Of a stretch of DNA of 64,000 bases, positions 44,711 to 58,113 are shown piece by piece (the first letter of the stretch is position 1; the number at the start of each line of letters is the position of its first letter). The stretch spans positions 24,201,980 to 24,265,979 of the forward strand of contig CM029124.1 of assembly GCA_016859345.1 (NCBI GenBank), read 5' to 3'. Under the pieces are notes generated by a model. It saw only the letters and a list, made by a program, of their open reading frames with translations, did not search any database and was not told the origin of the DNA. The stretch comes from Istiophorus platypterus. Lineage: Eukaryota > Chordata > Actinopteri > Istiophoriformes > Istiophoridae. Both the position numbers and the translations under genes were made by a program.

Positions 44711-47430
44711 GACATAGTTCCAGTCAAAGGTGTTCTTTGGGTTGTCCACTGTATGTATAAGAAAAATTTTACAGTTGAATTTTTAAGCACAACTTAACAC
44801 AGTCTGATAATCAGGCTAACATTGTCAACCAGTGAGAACATGCTCTTTCCACATCTTGTAATGTACTGTGGCGCACAGCTGGGTGTGGTCACAGTACAAA
44901 TACAACACACCTGACAACATCCAACTGTGGTTTTGCGTGTGGCCAGAGGTTCAACCAATTTTATACCTTTCAAACCACAGAGACCAGTGAACCTGTGTTT
45001 GACTCTTCAAATGTCACTTTGGAACATGTATATTGAACAAAGTAATATTTTCAGTGTACTGAGGTGGAGATGGAGGCCTCAGAGACACATACCTCCAAAA
45101 CTGGACAAATAAAACGATATGCATGGGCAGATTCCACTGAAGAGAAGTGAGAAATTACTGGTTGGTTTTGAGCCTTTGGTTGGGCTTAATTCTTTTGGGG
45201 GGGGGTAAATTTGGACGAGCTGAGGCTTTAACATGAGTGATAACATTTTGATATTTTTAGACGGTTTGGACAAAATAGTTTACAAATAATCTGTCACAAA
45301 TTCTTAACTCAAATCTTGTGGATTAGGTTATCATTCACCTGTAGGATGGTGATGGAAGCATCTTTTTGATGATCTGTCAGAGCTCTTATGTAAGATGTTT
45401 GATTTTGGGCAGCTTGGCTTCATTCAAAATCTGGTTATATCCTACTGTAAAAGGTACGCTTTCATCTGTTGACATGAGATCAGCAGCTGTTATGATTTCA
45501 TCCACCAGGACTTTCATCAGTATGAAGCTTTTCTTTCAGCCTTGGCCAACAAACACTAAGGTATATTCAGTTGTGACCCGCCTGTCCTCATCAACAGTGT
45601 CTAATGTGGTTTCTCCCAAACAGTAGACAAACAGTAGACCAATGTTTCCATGCCTAGGTCACATGATAACAACAGAACCATTGCTATGACAAACTGAACA
45701 AACTCTACCCACTAAGAAAAGCCATGAGATGGGGTTTAAAGCTCCATGTGAGATCTAATCTTTAGGTCCTGTGCAAGTTGGAATGTGACTTTAAATGACT
45801 TTTGTCATTGTGCCAAGCGAGAGAGAGAGTGAGAGAAAGAATGAAAGTGAGATGGAGGAGAGACATAATTGTTTGTGTAGATGTGTGCGTGTGGTCATGT
45901 GTTTGTGATGAGGTATAGCCACTCTGCTATTGTCTCCAGTCTGTTGAGCTCAACCAGCCTCTGTGGATCTGCCGTCTCTGTCTTACCTCTCCATCCACTT
46001 TTCCTCTGTCTCTCACTCTCCCTCTTCATCTCTCGCCCTGTTTCTCACCTCCTCTTCCTCCTTCTCTCCTGAAGTGTCGGTGTGACTGCCTTTATAGTAA
46101 GCTGACACTGCACTAACATCAGTCTGGACTGCAATGGCATTGAACATTGCAGTTGACGGTATATCACTAATATAGACTAGATGCGTGTGGATAAAACTCA
46201 TAGGAACTGGATTATGTGCTGAAGAGCTTTTCAGATGTAGTGATGATTGGCTGCTACTGTACCACGAAGAAAAGAAATAAAGTCTTATGTCAGCAATTTA
46301 AACTGCATTAAATTGGAGGCATCTCAAGGGATGGATTACAAATAAGTTCAAAATTCATGCATCAGAGGCTAATAAATTTTGACTATTTTCTGACTTTAGT
46401 CCATATTATGGGTCAAGCTCCAAAAACACTGAATCTTTCATTTCCCATGATGCAACCAACAACATCTTTTTGCTAAACCCTTTCCGGCTGTCCATAACTT
46501 AGTCTTTATGTTAGAAATTTGTTTCCTCAAATTGGGCAGTACTCCTTGTGAACTTCATACGTAAAACTAGTGAAGTAGCCCTTTTTACATTAAAAACATA
46601 ATAGAATAGATGAAATTAGACTAATCTTTGGATATCTGAATGTGGCCCACAAATATACACACTATTAATTTTCAGCAAGGGGTTCTCATCTATAATTTTT
46701 ATGACAGTCCTGGGATTCGAAAGAAACATTTTACAGATTATATTGGATTTTGGAAGAAAAACATGAAAAGTGAAACTCCTCCTATAGCATATTTTTCTCT
46801 CCCTTATCGCTCCATTCATACTCCCTCCTGCCCTCCCTCTCTTCCTACCCATCCTGCCAGTTCCCACTAGTTATTATTGTGGCCTGCTAGCCACAGCTGA
46901 TGCTATAATCATCATAGCTGTGGTAGCCCACTCATTACACTAGGACTGTGCTGTGATTTGGACAAATTGCGATGAGATGTCTTCGCTTCTCCAAGGGTGA
47001 AAAACACTAGTTGGGACACATGGAGCTGGATCAAGAATAAAGAACGTGGATAAGGGAAAATTTCTCTTTGTAGGTAGAAGAGGGAGAATGTGATGTCTTT
47101 TTAAACTTCAGATCTTGTGATTGTTGTAGAGAAGACATGAAAATATTGTGAGTCACACAGTCCTTACTGCATAGTCTGAAAGAACACTGCAGCTCTGAAC
47201 ATATTCATACTGCCATTTCATTTGCACTTCTGCAACATGTTGAAGAGGTGTGTCTATGTGTCACACATCACATGTGGACATTTCTTGGAGCTAAACACAC
47301 CAAAGTTACCTAGCTATAACTTTACCCATAAACAATTAACTCAGGTCAAAAATCCTCTGGGCCTGCAATTATAGACTAATTCTGTAATGTTCTCCATTTA
47401 TTTCATTATCATATAGATCATAGTTGTCAC
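44711..47430. other. Intergenic, no gene seen
   Basis: AT-rich and mixed sequence with a GA-rich piece at 45818-45862 and a CT-rich piece around 46000-46070. No exon recognised. Confidence 0.45.
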
Positions 47431-47439
47431 AGATAATAG

Positions 47440-48010
47440 TGCCTCTAAAATTTCCTTGTGGCCATCTAGAAGCTTCTTGCATCAGTCAGCTGGTAGTTTC
47501 TGCTGCTCCCCCATTGTGATGTATTCAAGCTCTTCTAGGTTTGAAGGAGTCCTTTTTTCCATAACAGATTTAAGCTCTCTCCAAAGGTTTTCGATGGGAT
47601 CAGGTCAGGGCTCATCGCTGACCAGTTTAAAACAGTCCATCTTTTCCTTTTCAATCTTTCTGTGGTGCTGGTGGATGTTTGCTTTGGGTCATTGTTCTGC
47701 TGAAGAACCCAAGACCTGCCACAAACCTAGTGTTCTGATGCTGGGTAACACGTTTACCTCTAAAATTCCTTAGTAATCTTCTGATCTCATCATTCCTTTG
47801 ATATATTCAATGACTCTACCACTCCAGATTGACGCAGATCAGTCAAAAGCTCCTTAGATTTGTTGTGTGGTGTTTTTTAATTCCACACGCCACATTGACC
47901 TTTGAAGATTTCTCTTGCTGAGTTTCCTCTTTGTGCCACATCCTGGAAGCATCCTAACAGTGTGAGTGTAAAACTTCTCGATAACAGTACACGGATTTCA
48001 AGATCTTTGC
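47440..48010 (-). pseudogene. Tc1/mariner transposase remnant
   Basis: The minus strand between about 47640 and 47460 translates to a Tc1-type C-terminus: a SPDLIPIENLWRELK-like motif, then KRTPSNLEELE and CKKLLDGH. Upstream (to about 48000) a decayed DNA-binding and catalytic part can be followed only in pieces with frameshifts (SQQEIFKGQCG-like near 47900). The motif PDLNPIENLW is characteristic of Tc1 enzymes. It is a different lineage from the element at 7344, and not functional. Terminal repeats were not found. Confidence 0.75.
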
Positions 48011-49349
48011 CTTGTAGCCTTTGGGAGTATATTTATTGATTATAGGAAATGTATTGTATTATCCACAGCAGAGAAAAACTTTACATAATTATCATTTTTG
48101 AGCTTGCTAAAATATATTACAATGAAACCAAAAGTGCAAAGATTGATTTGTAGGAGCCTAGTTTCTTCCTGCATTGGTTTGAAAAATAGCATAAAAAATA
48201 GCATTGGTAAATAGATGAAATATCTGCATGTCTGCTCTCAGCACCTCTGCAATTTTTTATTGCTGGCAAAGTTCCTAGTCTTTGACTGAGACTTCATATC
48301 AGTTTTGTATACACAAGACGTTTGCATTTTTATACTGACTCAACAGGTCTGCTGGAAAAGCCTATTGAGTATAATACAATAGTCAAGGATCAATGTTAGA
48401 AAAGATAAATCAGTTTGGAACAGAATGTGTCTTTTGTTAATGGGCTCTAGCTTTTGTCTTTAATTTACTCAATTTTCTTGTGTATCTTCACTGAGAACTT
48501 TGCTATGCTGCTACCTTTTGTTTCATAAACTAATAAGCCAACATTGGTAGTTGTAAAAATGTTCTACAGCTCTCTACACTGTGGTCTCCAGAGAATATTA
48601 CATCCTAGTTACCATGATAAGGGGGCCTAAAGCTACAGCCAGGTCCGACATATTTGACATTGTCTACAAATTATCTGTATTCTGAAAGCTTAGCCTGGTT
48701 TCTGCTTTCCTCATCTGATGGTACACATTTTTTCACGTGGTAAATAGTTGGATCAAACTTCATCCAGAGTACAACCGAAGTGTTGCGTAAAATGACAGTC
48801 GCCAGGGCTAAAAGTTGACCTAGGTCACAGATTAGAGCTGTATCTTCCGGGCCAGGTCCAGAATGTGGCTGCTGCTAAAATCACAGGTTACAGATGGTCA
48901 GTTTGTGCTACGTTCTACATGGACCAAGCTCCACCCACCAAGGCTGGACATACCTCTGACCACAGCAACCCTGGCCAAGTGCAGTAAGACTTAGGTGTTC
49001 TCGCCTTGGCTGTGCTCCTGTATACATCAAATGTTACTGTGAAATAGCAATTAATGTACAAGCTGTAAGAGTCCATGTTTGAATGAAACATGCATGGTGA
49101 AAGACTGTTTGATAATGTGAATGTTGCAGGAGTTAAACTGTCATGAAGTACTGCAGAAAACTGCAGAACTTCATGACAGAAGAAAGGAGGAAGTCATGTG
49201 ACATAGCACAAGGAGCGAGAAAGTTCATGGATGAGTCGACAAAACACAGGACTTTCACACATGAGACTGGTGTTCGTTTCCCATTTGAAACAAATATTCA
49301 TCATTGTTTCTTTCACGATGACCATACCACAACCTTAACTGCATGTTAT

Positions 49350-49510
49350 TATAACCATGATGAAGAGGGTCCTGTAACCTAAAGGAAGTACTTATTTTAA
49401 CCCAAACCATGGTCTTTTCTGAAGCCTAACCAAGATGTTTTTGTGCGTAAACCTGACCAAACCGTGACTGTTCCATAAGTTTAACTCTCTGTTAATTACC
49501 CTGACAACAA
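49350..49510 (+). repeat. Dispersed 'aaccaaacc' repeat
   Basis: Contains cccaaaccatggtcttttctgaagcctaacc, then gtttttgtgcgtaaacctgacc and ttaattaccctgac. This pattern recurs reversed at 6975-7100 and 41870-41930 and in part at 16490-16560. Confidence 0.6.
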
Positions 49511-50082
49511 AGGTCTGGTATGCCTGCTGTTGTAGAGGCGCAATTTCAGGAAATGCACCTATCTGTTGTATCAGATTGAAGAGCCAAAAAACCTAAATTG
49601 CCTCTTAGGTTGGAGCACTTTTTGCGCTCTAATTCTAAGAGCTGATGTTAAACATTATGAATTGATCATAACTGCTCAGAAATCCAAGCCATCTAGTCAG
49701 CAAAGCACAGTTAAAGCTTGGTCCATTCTGGACAATTAGCTCAAATATGCACTCCTAGTAAACTAATCACTATTAACACCCAATCAAAATGCTATTCTGT
49801 TCCCCAGAGCCCAGAGACTGATCGTATTATTACACCCTGGCTCAAGTCACAGCTCAGCCAATCATAGTAGCATCTGGAAAAGTTGCCATTGTTGTGTTTC
49901 ATGTATTAGTGACCATAAAGACCCTTCATAGGGCCCAATAGGCCCTCTGTGGAATCACAGGGGCTAAACACAGAAGCCACAACTGGGAAACAGTTGTATT
50001 GTTATTCGTAGAAGCAGACACTCAGGTCTCCCTTTTGAGCACTGCTGGGGGATCCACCATTACAGGTAGTTGTGAAGTGTCG

Positions 50083-50568
50083 CTACTTGTTGAGATGAGG
50101 CCCTAGTGCACAATGAACTGCTGCAGGGTACAATGACTTCAAATAGGTTTCAAGGTAAACTCCCTCTGCACAATAGAGGGGCCCCGGGCCCATCAACTCA
50201 GAGACACTGAGGGCCAACTTGCGTATTGAGCTGTGTATTGGTGATTTGTTGTTTTCAGGCTTTTGAGAGTAGTAAATGAACAGGGTAATAACATGTCTGT
50301 GCCACACACAGAACAGACATAGAGGAGGGCCGGGGTGATGTTGTTGTGACCCTGTTGTGATTGAACAGAGAGAAACTGAATGGGTCCTGGTGTAGTCTGA
50401 GGGTCTGGCCAGGCTCATAGCCAGAGTGAACTTTAAAGAATAACTGTTATTACTACATGTCTTAACTTCACCTGCTGCTTTTTCCCAGTTCAGTACCATG
50501 AGGTAAGCAGCTTTGAATACATCACTAGTGTCCTCTAGTGGTAGTTTCTGTGAAGTGCAGGAACACAA
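50083..50568 (-). CDS. Unrecognised 161-codon open frame (doubtful)
   Basis: The longest frame in the gene-poor region that is not driven by a simple repeat. It opens MCSCTSQKLPLEDTSDVFK and is rich in Ser, Leu and Cys. I recognise no domain, signal peptide or transmembrane segment, and there is no obvious splice context. Ordinary chance or an old repeat is more likely than a gene. Transcript evidence or conservation would be needed. Confidence 0.12.
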   Translation of the reverse strand: MCSCTSQKLPLEDTSDVFKAAYLMVLNWEKAAGEVKTCSNNSYSLKFTLAMSLARPSDYTRTHSVSLCSITTGSQQHHPGPPLCLFCVWHRHVITLFIYYSQKPENNKSPIHSSIRKLALSVSELMGPGPLYCAEGVYLETYLKSLYPAAVHCALGPHLNK

Positions 50569-50640
50569 ATCAATTCAATTAAAAAAAATCCTGAAATCAA
50601 TATGATTCTACCTCACTATACATACATAAATGTACGCAAA

Positions 50641-50700
50641 CACACACACACACACACACGCACATATATGTATATATGTGCGTGTGTGTGTGTGTGTGTG
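50641..50700. repeat. 60-bp near-perfect palindrome of CA/TG repeats
   Basis: (CA)n, then cgcacatatatg, then tatatatgtgcg, then (TG)n. The two 30-bp arms are inverted copies with a single mismatch by my count. It can form a hairpin or cruciform. Confidence 0.95.
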
Positions 50701-51540
50701 TAGGTAGTGTATGTAGGAAGTGCATTTGTTGTTGTGCATTTGATGGGGCACTCTAGTGAGTATTTGAGGCAACAAGACCATGTTTGTGAGTCAAAATGAA
50801 GTACAGTGTATGTGTCCATCTATCAATTCAACAGAAGAACCCTTTGGGGAGACTCTAGCCTTCATGATAAATATTCTACAAAGTATCGATTATTAAGCTC
50901 TGTATAAAAATGTATAATGAATGAATCATGGTTATGAGAAGAAGCTGAAATATCAATCCTGACTGAGGTATATTTTGAGTTTGCTGTGGGGAGCTTGATG
51001 TCAGAGGCTTTGTTTAGAACTGAGTAGATACTGGACACAAATAACTATATTATAATTTAATGTTTCTGTGTATCTGTGTTATTGTGTTTTAATCTTGCAC
51101 ATTTTTTTTAATCTGACCAGCCCTAATATGGCCAATTTCAACTTGTTCTTTTTTATGTACAGAGATGACAAAAGGGGCTATAAATTCTTTCACCTTTTGT
51201 GTAATGTTGGAAGACGTGGTAAATGACAAATGGGTGTATATTGCAACGCCATTGATTGGTAATCTTGCATGTGATTCATATTTATCCTACTTTATATCAT
51301 TTATAAACATTTTTGGTTAAAGTGATTATCTATTTAATTACTATTTATTGCTAACTGAAGTCTGGGAATGTTATCATGTTAATAATGTGTTATAACACAT
51401 ATTCTGTTATAAGAAATCCTCCAGGCTACCACAGAAAGACAAAATATCTCCTAGAATGCACATGAGCTTAGTTAGGATACTATTAAATGGTTAATCATTA
51501 ACCTTTGACCCTGATAATAGCCTTACATTTCCACTTACAC

Positions 51541-51598
<58 letters not shown>

Positions 51599-51607
51599 TG
51601 CACACGC

Positions 51608-51650
<43 letters not shown>
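51541..51650. repeat. (CA)n microsatellite with CGCA interruptions
   Basis: About 110 bp of CA repeat interrupted by cgcacatgcacacgcacacgc near 51593-51614. Confidence 0.95.
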
Positions 51651-51651
<1 letters not shown>

Positions 51652-51659
51652 ATCCACAT

Positions 51660-54600
51660 CAAAGCCAACAGGTGGAAAATCACCCTAACACATACAGATT
51701 GAGGAATGAAAGGCTGCAATCAACATGTGACTGCCTTTAATGATGTGGGAGAATAAACATGAGTGGTGGAGTGTCAGCAGAAACCAGCTCAGCTCTGGAA
51801 ACAACTCAGATGCTTATTGGCTGGCCACGTTAGCATACCAGCATCTGTGGCCATGTCTGTACCCCCGGGGCAAGGCAGTGGTGATTAACATTTTAAACAG
51901 GCCCAGGACTCCCACACTACCCCCACCCCAGCTCTGGAGGAATAATATATTTGGGGATTGCAGCTGGTCCAACTCTGGTATGATGATAAGGGTCAAATCT
52001 CTGAGCTTTCACATGATGATAGAAGGTGTGGACGGTTGAACAGCATAGGAGCCCGCCACACTGCTGACCCAGGCTCAACTTTTGCTGCCATGCAACATTG
52101 CCACATCATAAATGCTGTGTTTGCCAATTGCATACGGGCAAGAGCAAATTTCCGGAGGGTTACTACTTTGATTGAATAGTTAGCCCTGGGAATTTTTGAG
52201 TTTTTTTCCATCAGTATAAACCCAGTGTGGACTTCTAAATATATCAAGTATTTTGAGTACTTGAATTTTTCCAGGATTCAGTGTGGCTCACCTTCCTAAC
52301 CTCAAGAGAGGTATTTACCGAATAAACAATCTACCAACTTTTATGTTTGTTGTATTATGACGAGATCAGAAAAAAAACCTAGAGATGATAAAAGTGTTTA
52401 AATCAAAATGTCAAACAAATATTAACATTAACAGGCACTAAAAGTAATGTAACTTAACTAACAGCATGTTTCTCCGGACTCCAGAGGCACCAGGAATAAG
52501 AGGTAATATCCAAAGGGTCACAAGCACTGAGTGTACGCTCTGACTCTGATACATGAACAAAGTTGGTGAACCTCAAATCTCCCACTTAGTCTCTTTAGCA
52601 TTCTTAGATATATGGGCAGCGGGTTGACACGCACAAGAAGTATCGAAGGCAGAAAGTCTATACAAGAGCTGGTAACGGCGGCAGTCGAGTTAGTTGTAGT
52701 ACTGAACAGTCTCAGCTGCAAGTGCACACAACGGTAAGCCCCAAGGGGAAATGTGTCAGTCAGTCAACACCTACACTGGTAAAAGCTTTACGCTGTCAGA
52801 CAGTACTCAAGAGAGTTTGCAATACTGTTTAAGGTTGTAATGCTTTCTTTAATATGTCTAACAGTTAGAATGGTGACATATAAAAGTAGAGTGGGCGAGA
52901 GAAGGCTATTTCATGAAGGCAGTATTTACCAGTGTAAACTTGACTTGTATTGAACTTGCAAAAATAGCAGTAGAAAAGTAGAAAATACTACTTGTGATTA
53001 TCATTATAACTATTTTCACCAAAATCCTTTTCACACATGGAATTGTAACACTGCTGTCTTCTTCTGCCTGTTAGTGATGCTTTCTGTCATTCAGACAGAT
53101 GTGTGGCTTCATTCAGACATGAGAGCACATTTACAGCAAGAGCTGTGTGCCTGTGCAATATTTGGCACCAGGTCCAGGAGGGTCCCAAAGAGGGAGGAAC
53201 ATTTTAAAACTTATTCAGCTGCTGAAGCCTTAATGATCAATGTAAACATGAAGGATCCTCACCACATCTGCTCTTCATCCCCTGATAGATTTTCATATCA
53301 GTTTCATTATTTAATGTTAATAGAAAGTGAGCTCTGCTGCTGTTTTATAATATCTGAGATTGCAGGTTAATTACAGGACATTAAGTTGGGACTCAGTGTT
53401 GGATACTTATATTTTATATAATTAATTAATTACATATAATTTTACAATTATTACAATTATAATACCTTTATAATAATAATGCATTGATTCCAGTGATCAC
53501 AGAAGTCTGTAATTTTGCAAAAAATACATTTGTCTCTCTTTCACCTAGCATTGCTACTGCAGGCTTTATGCTAATCTGACATCATTCACTTCAGTCTTGT
53601 AATGTGCTGAAAGTGTCACAGAAATGTTACAGATCCAATAGTAGTATTGCCTTCATGAATTAAAGTGACTTTGGGACTTATTCAGGCATGAAACATCCTT
53701 TACATGGACTTTACAGGTACAGGGGGAGAGGGGTCACAAATGTGAAGCAGGAAACTCCAGTAGACTTAGGGAAGGGTACACTTAATTTGTGAGTTATGTC
53801 ACAAAGTTTCTCAATTCCAGCACTCACAACAAGTTAAGAACAAATCTCTTATCACTTAATCAGCTTGCTTCCTTTAATTTATTTTCAGAGGTCTGAAGAA
53901 GAAAACTATACACCCTTTCTCAAGAAAAAATAAAACAAAATATGAGGAGAGTGTTAAAAATGTCAACACAGTAAACATCTATACATCTATTCAACTCTTA
54001 GGGGGTTCCCAGCTTGTAAGCTGGTGTATTTATGTGAAGGGAGAAATGTATGCATGGCCAGAGAGCTGTCTGTGTGGCAGCATGGTACCAAAGTATAAAG
54101 AATGGGCTGGCCCAGTCGTAAGACACCCTGTCACAAAACACTTCCAGCCTGTAGCACAGAAGTGCCACATTCATCAGCTATCTGCAAGAGCATTTACACA
54201 CCTGCCATCAACAGCTCTGACAGAGGATGGAGGGGAGGACAGGGAGACAGAGGAAAAAAGACATGTAATGAGGAACTGCAAAACTTAACAGTAATTTGAT
54301 GAATGATTTGTATATGAGCCAAAATATATTATTGAAAATGTTGTTATATATATTATTATTTCAGAGGTGGAAAGCTAGCAAAAAGAAGAGAGATTAAGCA
54401 TTAAGTAGTATACATCTAAAAATGCATCAGATTTACATGATGACATTTTGTTTTAATACTAGAAGGTGCCCTGAAATGCATCTTAGATCTCCATTTTTGG
54501 CCCTATATCCACATCCAAGCAGCATTGTATATCCCCCCCCCCCGCCTCTAAAGAAAAGGAAAAAAAAAAGTTACAGGGTTGTAGCATCTTTCACCAGTGG

Positions 54601-55020
54601 CCTTGCCTTTCAGAACAAGTAAAACTAGGCTTTTGGAAAACACTGAGGAACACATGCTCAGACTTTGTCAGAATTGTGTGGTAATAAAATAAGATAAGAA
54701 GATAAGATAAGAAAACTTTCTGTGTACTCTAACTTAATCTATGGTCACTCATTTTAAATTTCAGTATAGCTATTGTCATCATAGAAAACTGTTATGTTCA
54801 TTTTGTCAGGTGACTTGTAACATAAAACAAAGGAACAAGTAAATTGAAAGCATCATTTTCTCTGTATTCTTGCTTTACAACTGCACTAAGCTAACGTTCT
54901 TCCAATGAAAAGAATGATCTTTGGTGGGGAGGGACATGAAATAAGCTGGCTCACACTATAGTGTTGATGAGGAATCAAATCTTTTTGTCAACATTGTTGT
55001 AAGATTGCCAGTCATTATAT
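51660..55020. other. Intergenic, no gene seen
   Basis: Mixed sequence without recognisable exons. A C-run lies at 54533-54543. Short frames here (51740-52039, 53074-53370 and others) lack family signal. Confidence 0.45.
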
Positions 55021-55034
55021 ACAATTCATTTCAT

Positions 55035-55140
55035 CACAAATAAATTTATTTATATAGCACCAAATCATAACAGAGGTTATCTCAGGGCAGTTTTCATATA
55101 GAGGAGATCTAGACCAGACTCTTTATAGTTAACCCGCAAC
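55035..55140 (+). repeat. Dispersed fish repeat ('tttatatagcaccaaatca' type)
   Basis: Contains aaatttatttatatagcacc, aaatcataacagaggttatctcaggg and atctagaccagactctttat. I recognise this order as a common percomorph repeat tail. A G-run (55150-55163) follows. Confidence 0.6.
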
Positions 55141-55609
55141 GAAGCTCGGGGGGGGGGGGGGGACTGTGTCCTTGTTAATTTCATCTTTTCATTCAGGTAA
55201 TTAAACAATACAGGTCAGTTACAAAGTATATCTGAATCATTAAGCTTTCAAATGACTGTATCTGCTGTGACTCAAATAAAGGTCCTTATGCACATCCCCA
55301 CCAGTTCCATAAGTGATAGTTGTGGTGCAGATAACAATATTTGGGACATGCCTTCTCCTCACCGATGGAAAGAGTAGAGGGCTCGACAGTCTGCAGCTGT
55401 GACACAGGTGCTCATTCTCCAATTCTACATAATTCCTCCACAGGATGGCGCAATACCACTGCACTATTTACATCATGTTCTTCGGGAGTTTGTCTTTTTC
55501 AACCTTGTCAAACATGCAACTTTAGTTAAGGCCTTCTATAACCTAGAATATAACTGTAGTTTCTTATTTTGAATGTCTTAATCTTCTCTTATGTATCCTA
55601 TTTCTATAT

Positions 55610-55800
55610 GGGGCGACTGTGGCCGAGGAGGTAGACAGGCTGTCCAGTATCAGAGGGTCGGTGGTTTGAATCCACATGTGGAAGTGTCCTTGGGCAATCA
55701 GTAATGAAATAACTGATTTGTGAATTCATTTTCAGTGTCCTGTTATTGTTCATGCTGGTACACTTTCACACTGTCATGACTCACTGAGACTCTTTATTGG
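55610..55800 (+). mobile_element. tRNA-derived SINE
   Basis: It opens ggggcgactgtggccgagg with an A-box-like tggccgaggaggtag (55620-55634) and a B-box ggtttgaatcc at 55663-55673, spaced as in a tRNA-related RNA polymerase III promoter. The following gaagtgtccttgggca is the common fish SINE body. It is not a tRNA gene because the acceptor and anticodon stems do not form. The 3' end is approximate. Confidence 0.75.
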
Positions 55801-57579
55801 AGCAGAGTCAATGTTAATGTTATTAGAAACACCTGTGATTTTCCTATTTGTGACAAGTCAACATGCCTGCTGTGAAAAAGGCCTATCATAAGGTCTATTC
55901 AAGTTTGCCTTTGCAACAGCAGTAAGAAACAGCATGTAATGCAGTGCTAGCAACTAAAAGATGAAAATGTAATCAGAAAAAGAAACCACAAATATTCGTG
56001 GCAGAGACCGACCACACAACCATAAAGATCTCATCAAAGATATTGAGTTTTTATTTAGGCTTTTGGAACTGTGCCATCTTTTCAGTATTAAGAAAAGCTC
56101 ATAGACAAAATGTTTGAAGGGTGAGTGTGCATCCTCTACCGTAAACACTGATGACAGATGACGTAGTTACTACTTGTAACCTGCTGTTTACTATTTTATC
56201 ATATGGCCTTCTAAGACTCTTGGTATAATTTCCACACTTAAATGAACTTGTTGTTCACTGAAAACAAGCATTTCACATTCTTCACTCCATATTTTGTTTT
56301 CTGAAATACATTTCAGGATGGGAGCTATGCAGCTGACAGTTTTCTCATTACTGTACAGGGTCAACCAGAGCTGGATAAAATTCTAATGGTGATTGTTACT
56401 GGAGTAAAACAGGTTTGAGATTAACATCGTTATTGAATTCAAAAAGACACGGTGTTACAATATTATTTCTGTTATGTATTTATTTTTCAATGGTTTAAAA
56501 AGTCTTATACATATGTCCATGTATTCAGACAAATAGGATGCTAATGTTTGTACAAAACACATTGGCAAACTTTACCGTATAATGTACAGTACTCTGATAT
56601 AGTTGATGACTGTAAAGGGATTTTATTTAATTACAAGTGAAACCATATTAACGAGTAATATGATTTTACAGCAAAAAGAAGATGATGTAGTGAAAAACAT
56701 GCATAAATACTGAGATCATATATTATTTTTTTACTTCAATATACAAAAGATTAAAAAAAATGCATATTTAAAAGGTTAATTTCTGTCAAACAGACATAAT
56801 GCACACATTCAATTTCCCACAAGCTGCTGTGTCTATGAACATAGGTGCTGATAATTTTGTTGAGTCTAAACCCTGACATGTGTTTTATGTTTATTGTTTG
56901 TTTTTGTGTTGCCATGCCAACATATGGTAAACTTGCGTTTACAACCAAACCACTGCTAGCATTCAAAATACAAAAGCAGGTAAATGGTAGCTTGCAGCTA
57001 GCTAAACTGATTATATTGCAAACACTACTAAAACTAATGTGACATGTTTGATGAAAGTGCCATAATAGACAAACCCAGGCCCCACCCCCTAATGCTAACT
57101 CATTGTTATAAATCTCTGCTGATGAAAAGCTGCAGTTCAAAATGCTTAATGGTGACCTTTAAGAAAAAACTGCAGCTCATTATAAAGTGGATTTTCTCTG
57201 TGGCTCTAATTTCCAACTTTTACAAACAGAGCTGTTTGCTGTAAACAGCCATCACAGTTTACAGACAGGTGAAAGCAGTCACTAAAGCAGAAATATGTCG
57301 ATCTGAATGCTGTTATATCTGTAAGTCCACATTCATCAAGCTTTACAGCTGTGTCCATCTCATCCATTCTCCCTGCCAACAACACTACCGAACTAGCTAT
57401 ACAGGAAGCTGGTGTCCCCGCTCCAAATCACTCCTACAAAGCTCTCATTGCGCCGACAGTTTCTTTCTCTGTCAGATCTATTTTCAGATGATGTCTTTGC
57501 TTTCTGATATCTCTGCAATTATTATAGTGAGTGCACTGTATTTATAATGGATTAAACATAATTCAGAGGATAATTCTAG
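55801..57579. other. Intergenic downstream of slc2a15
   Basis: AT-rich sequence without recognisable exons. The frame at 56751-57140 on the minus strand has no family match. Confidence 0.45.
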
Positions 57580-57585
57580 TTTATT
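57580..57585 (-). terminator. Candidate slc2a15 polyadenylation signal AATAAA
   Basis: A perfect AATAAA on the coding strand (plus tttatt) about 530 nt past the stop codon. Confidence 0.35.
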
Positions 57586-58113
57586 ACAACTCTTTGATTG
57601 GAGGTCAAACTGAAATGTCAGATACATTCCTCAGCTGAACAGAAAAATCTAAAGTAGGTACAGGAAGATGGTATGCAAGCTGTGATGAAATTGCTTTTCT
57701 GAAGACTTTTTTCTAACCTGTTGTTTTGTTTTGTTTGTATCTGATGCTCTGACTGCTTGAGTTTTTGTCCTGTTGGACTGCGATGTAACAGAACAAAACT
57801 ATTACCTTGGTGACTGTTAGTAGGACTGAGAAGAAGAGAAGCCAAACCTAGGACAAGAGCCAAGTTGTAATTAAGTGGACATTTTCTTTAATGGCTCAAA
57901 CAGATTAAAACATTAACAGGACTGCATACTGAACTATGTATTCAGCAGTGTTTGGAACCTTAGTGTGAAAAGTGAAAAGTCCAGCCTTACCCAACCAGAG
58001 CCCACTGAGTCCAGATGAGGTGGTGTTTGTTGAATGTGTACATTTTACAACACAAGAATGGAGAGGAGCAAGTGGTGAGTGTTTTGTAGTCCCAGTGAAA
58101 ACGTGAAGCTCAG
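57586..58113 (-). other. slc2a15 3' UTR (probable)
   Basis: Sequence between the slc2a15 stop at 58114 and the first AATAAA. There is no coding signal. Confidence 0.4.

Noticed and set aside
47456..47773. 105-codon plus-strand frame
   Set aside because: Antisense of the Tc1 transposase remnant, which reads on the minus strand.
55610..55690. tRNA gene
   Set aside because: A and B boxes are present but the stems do not pair and the sequence continues into a SINE body.
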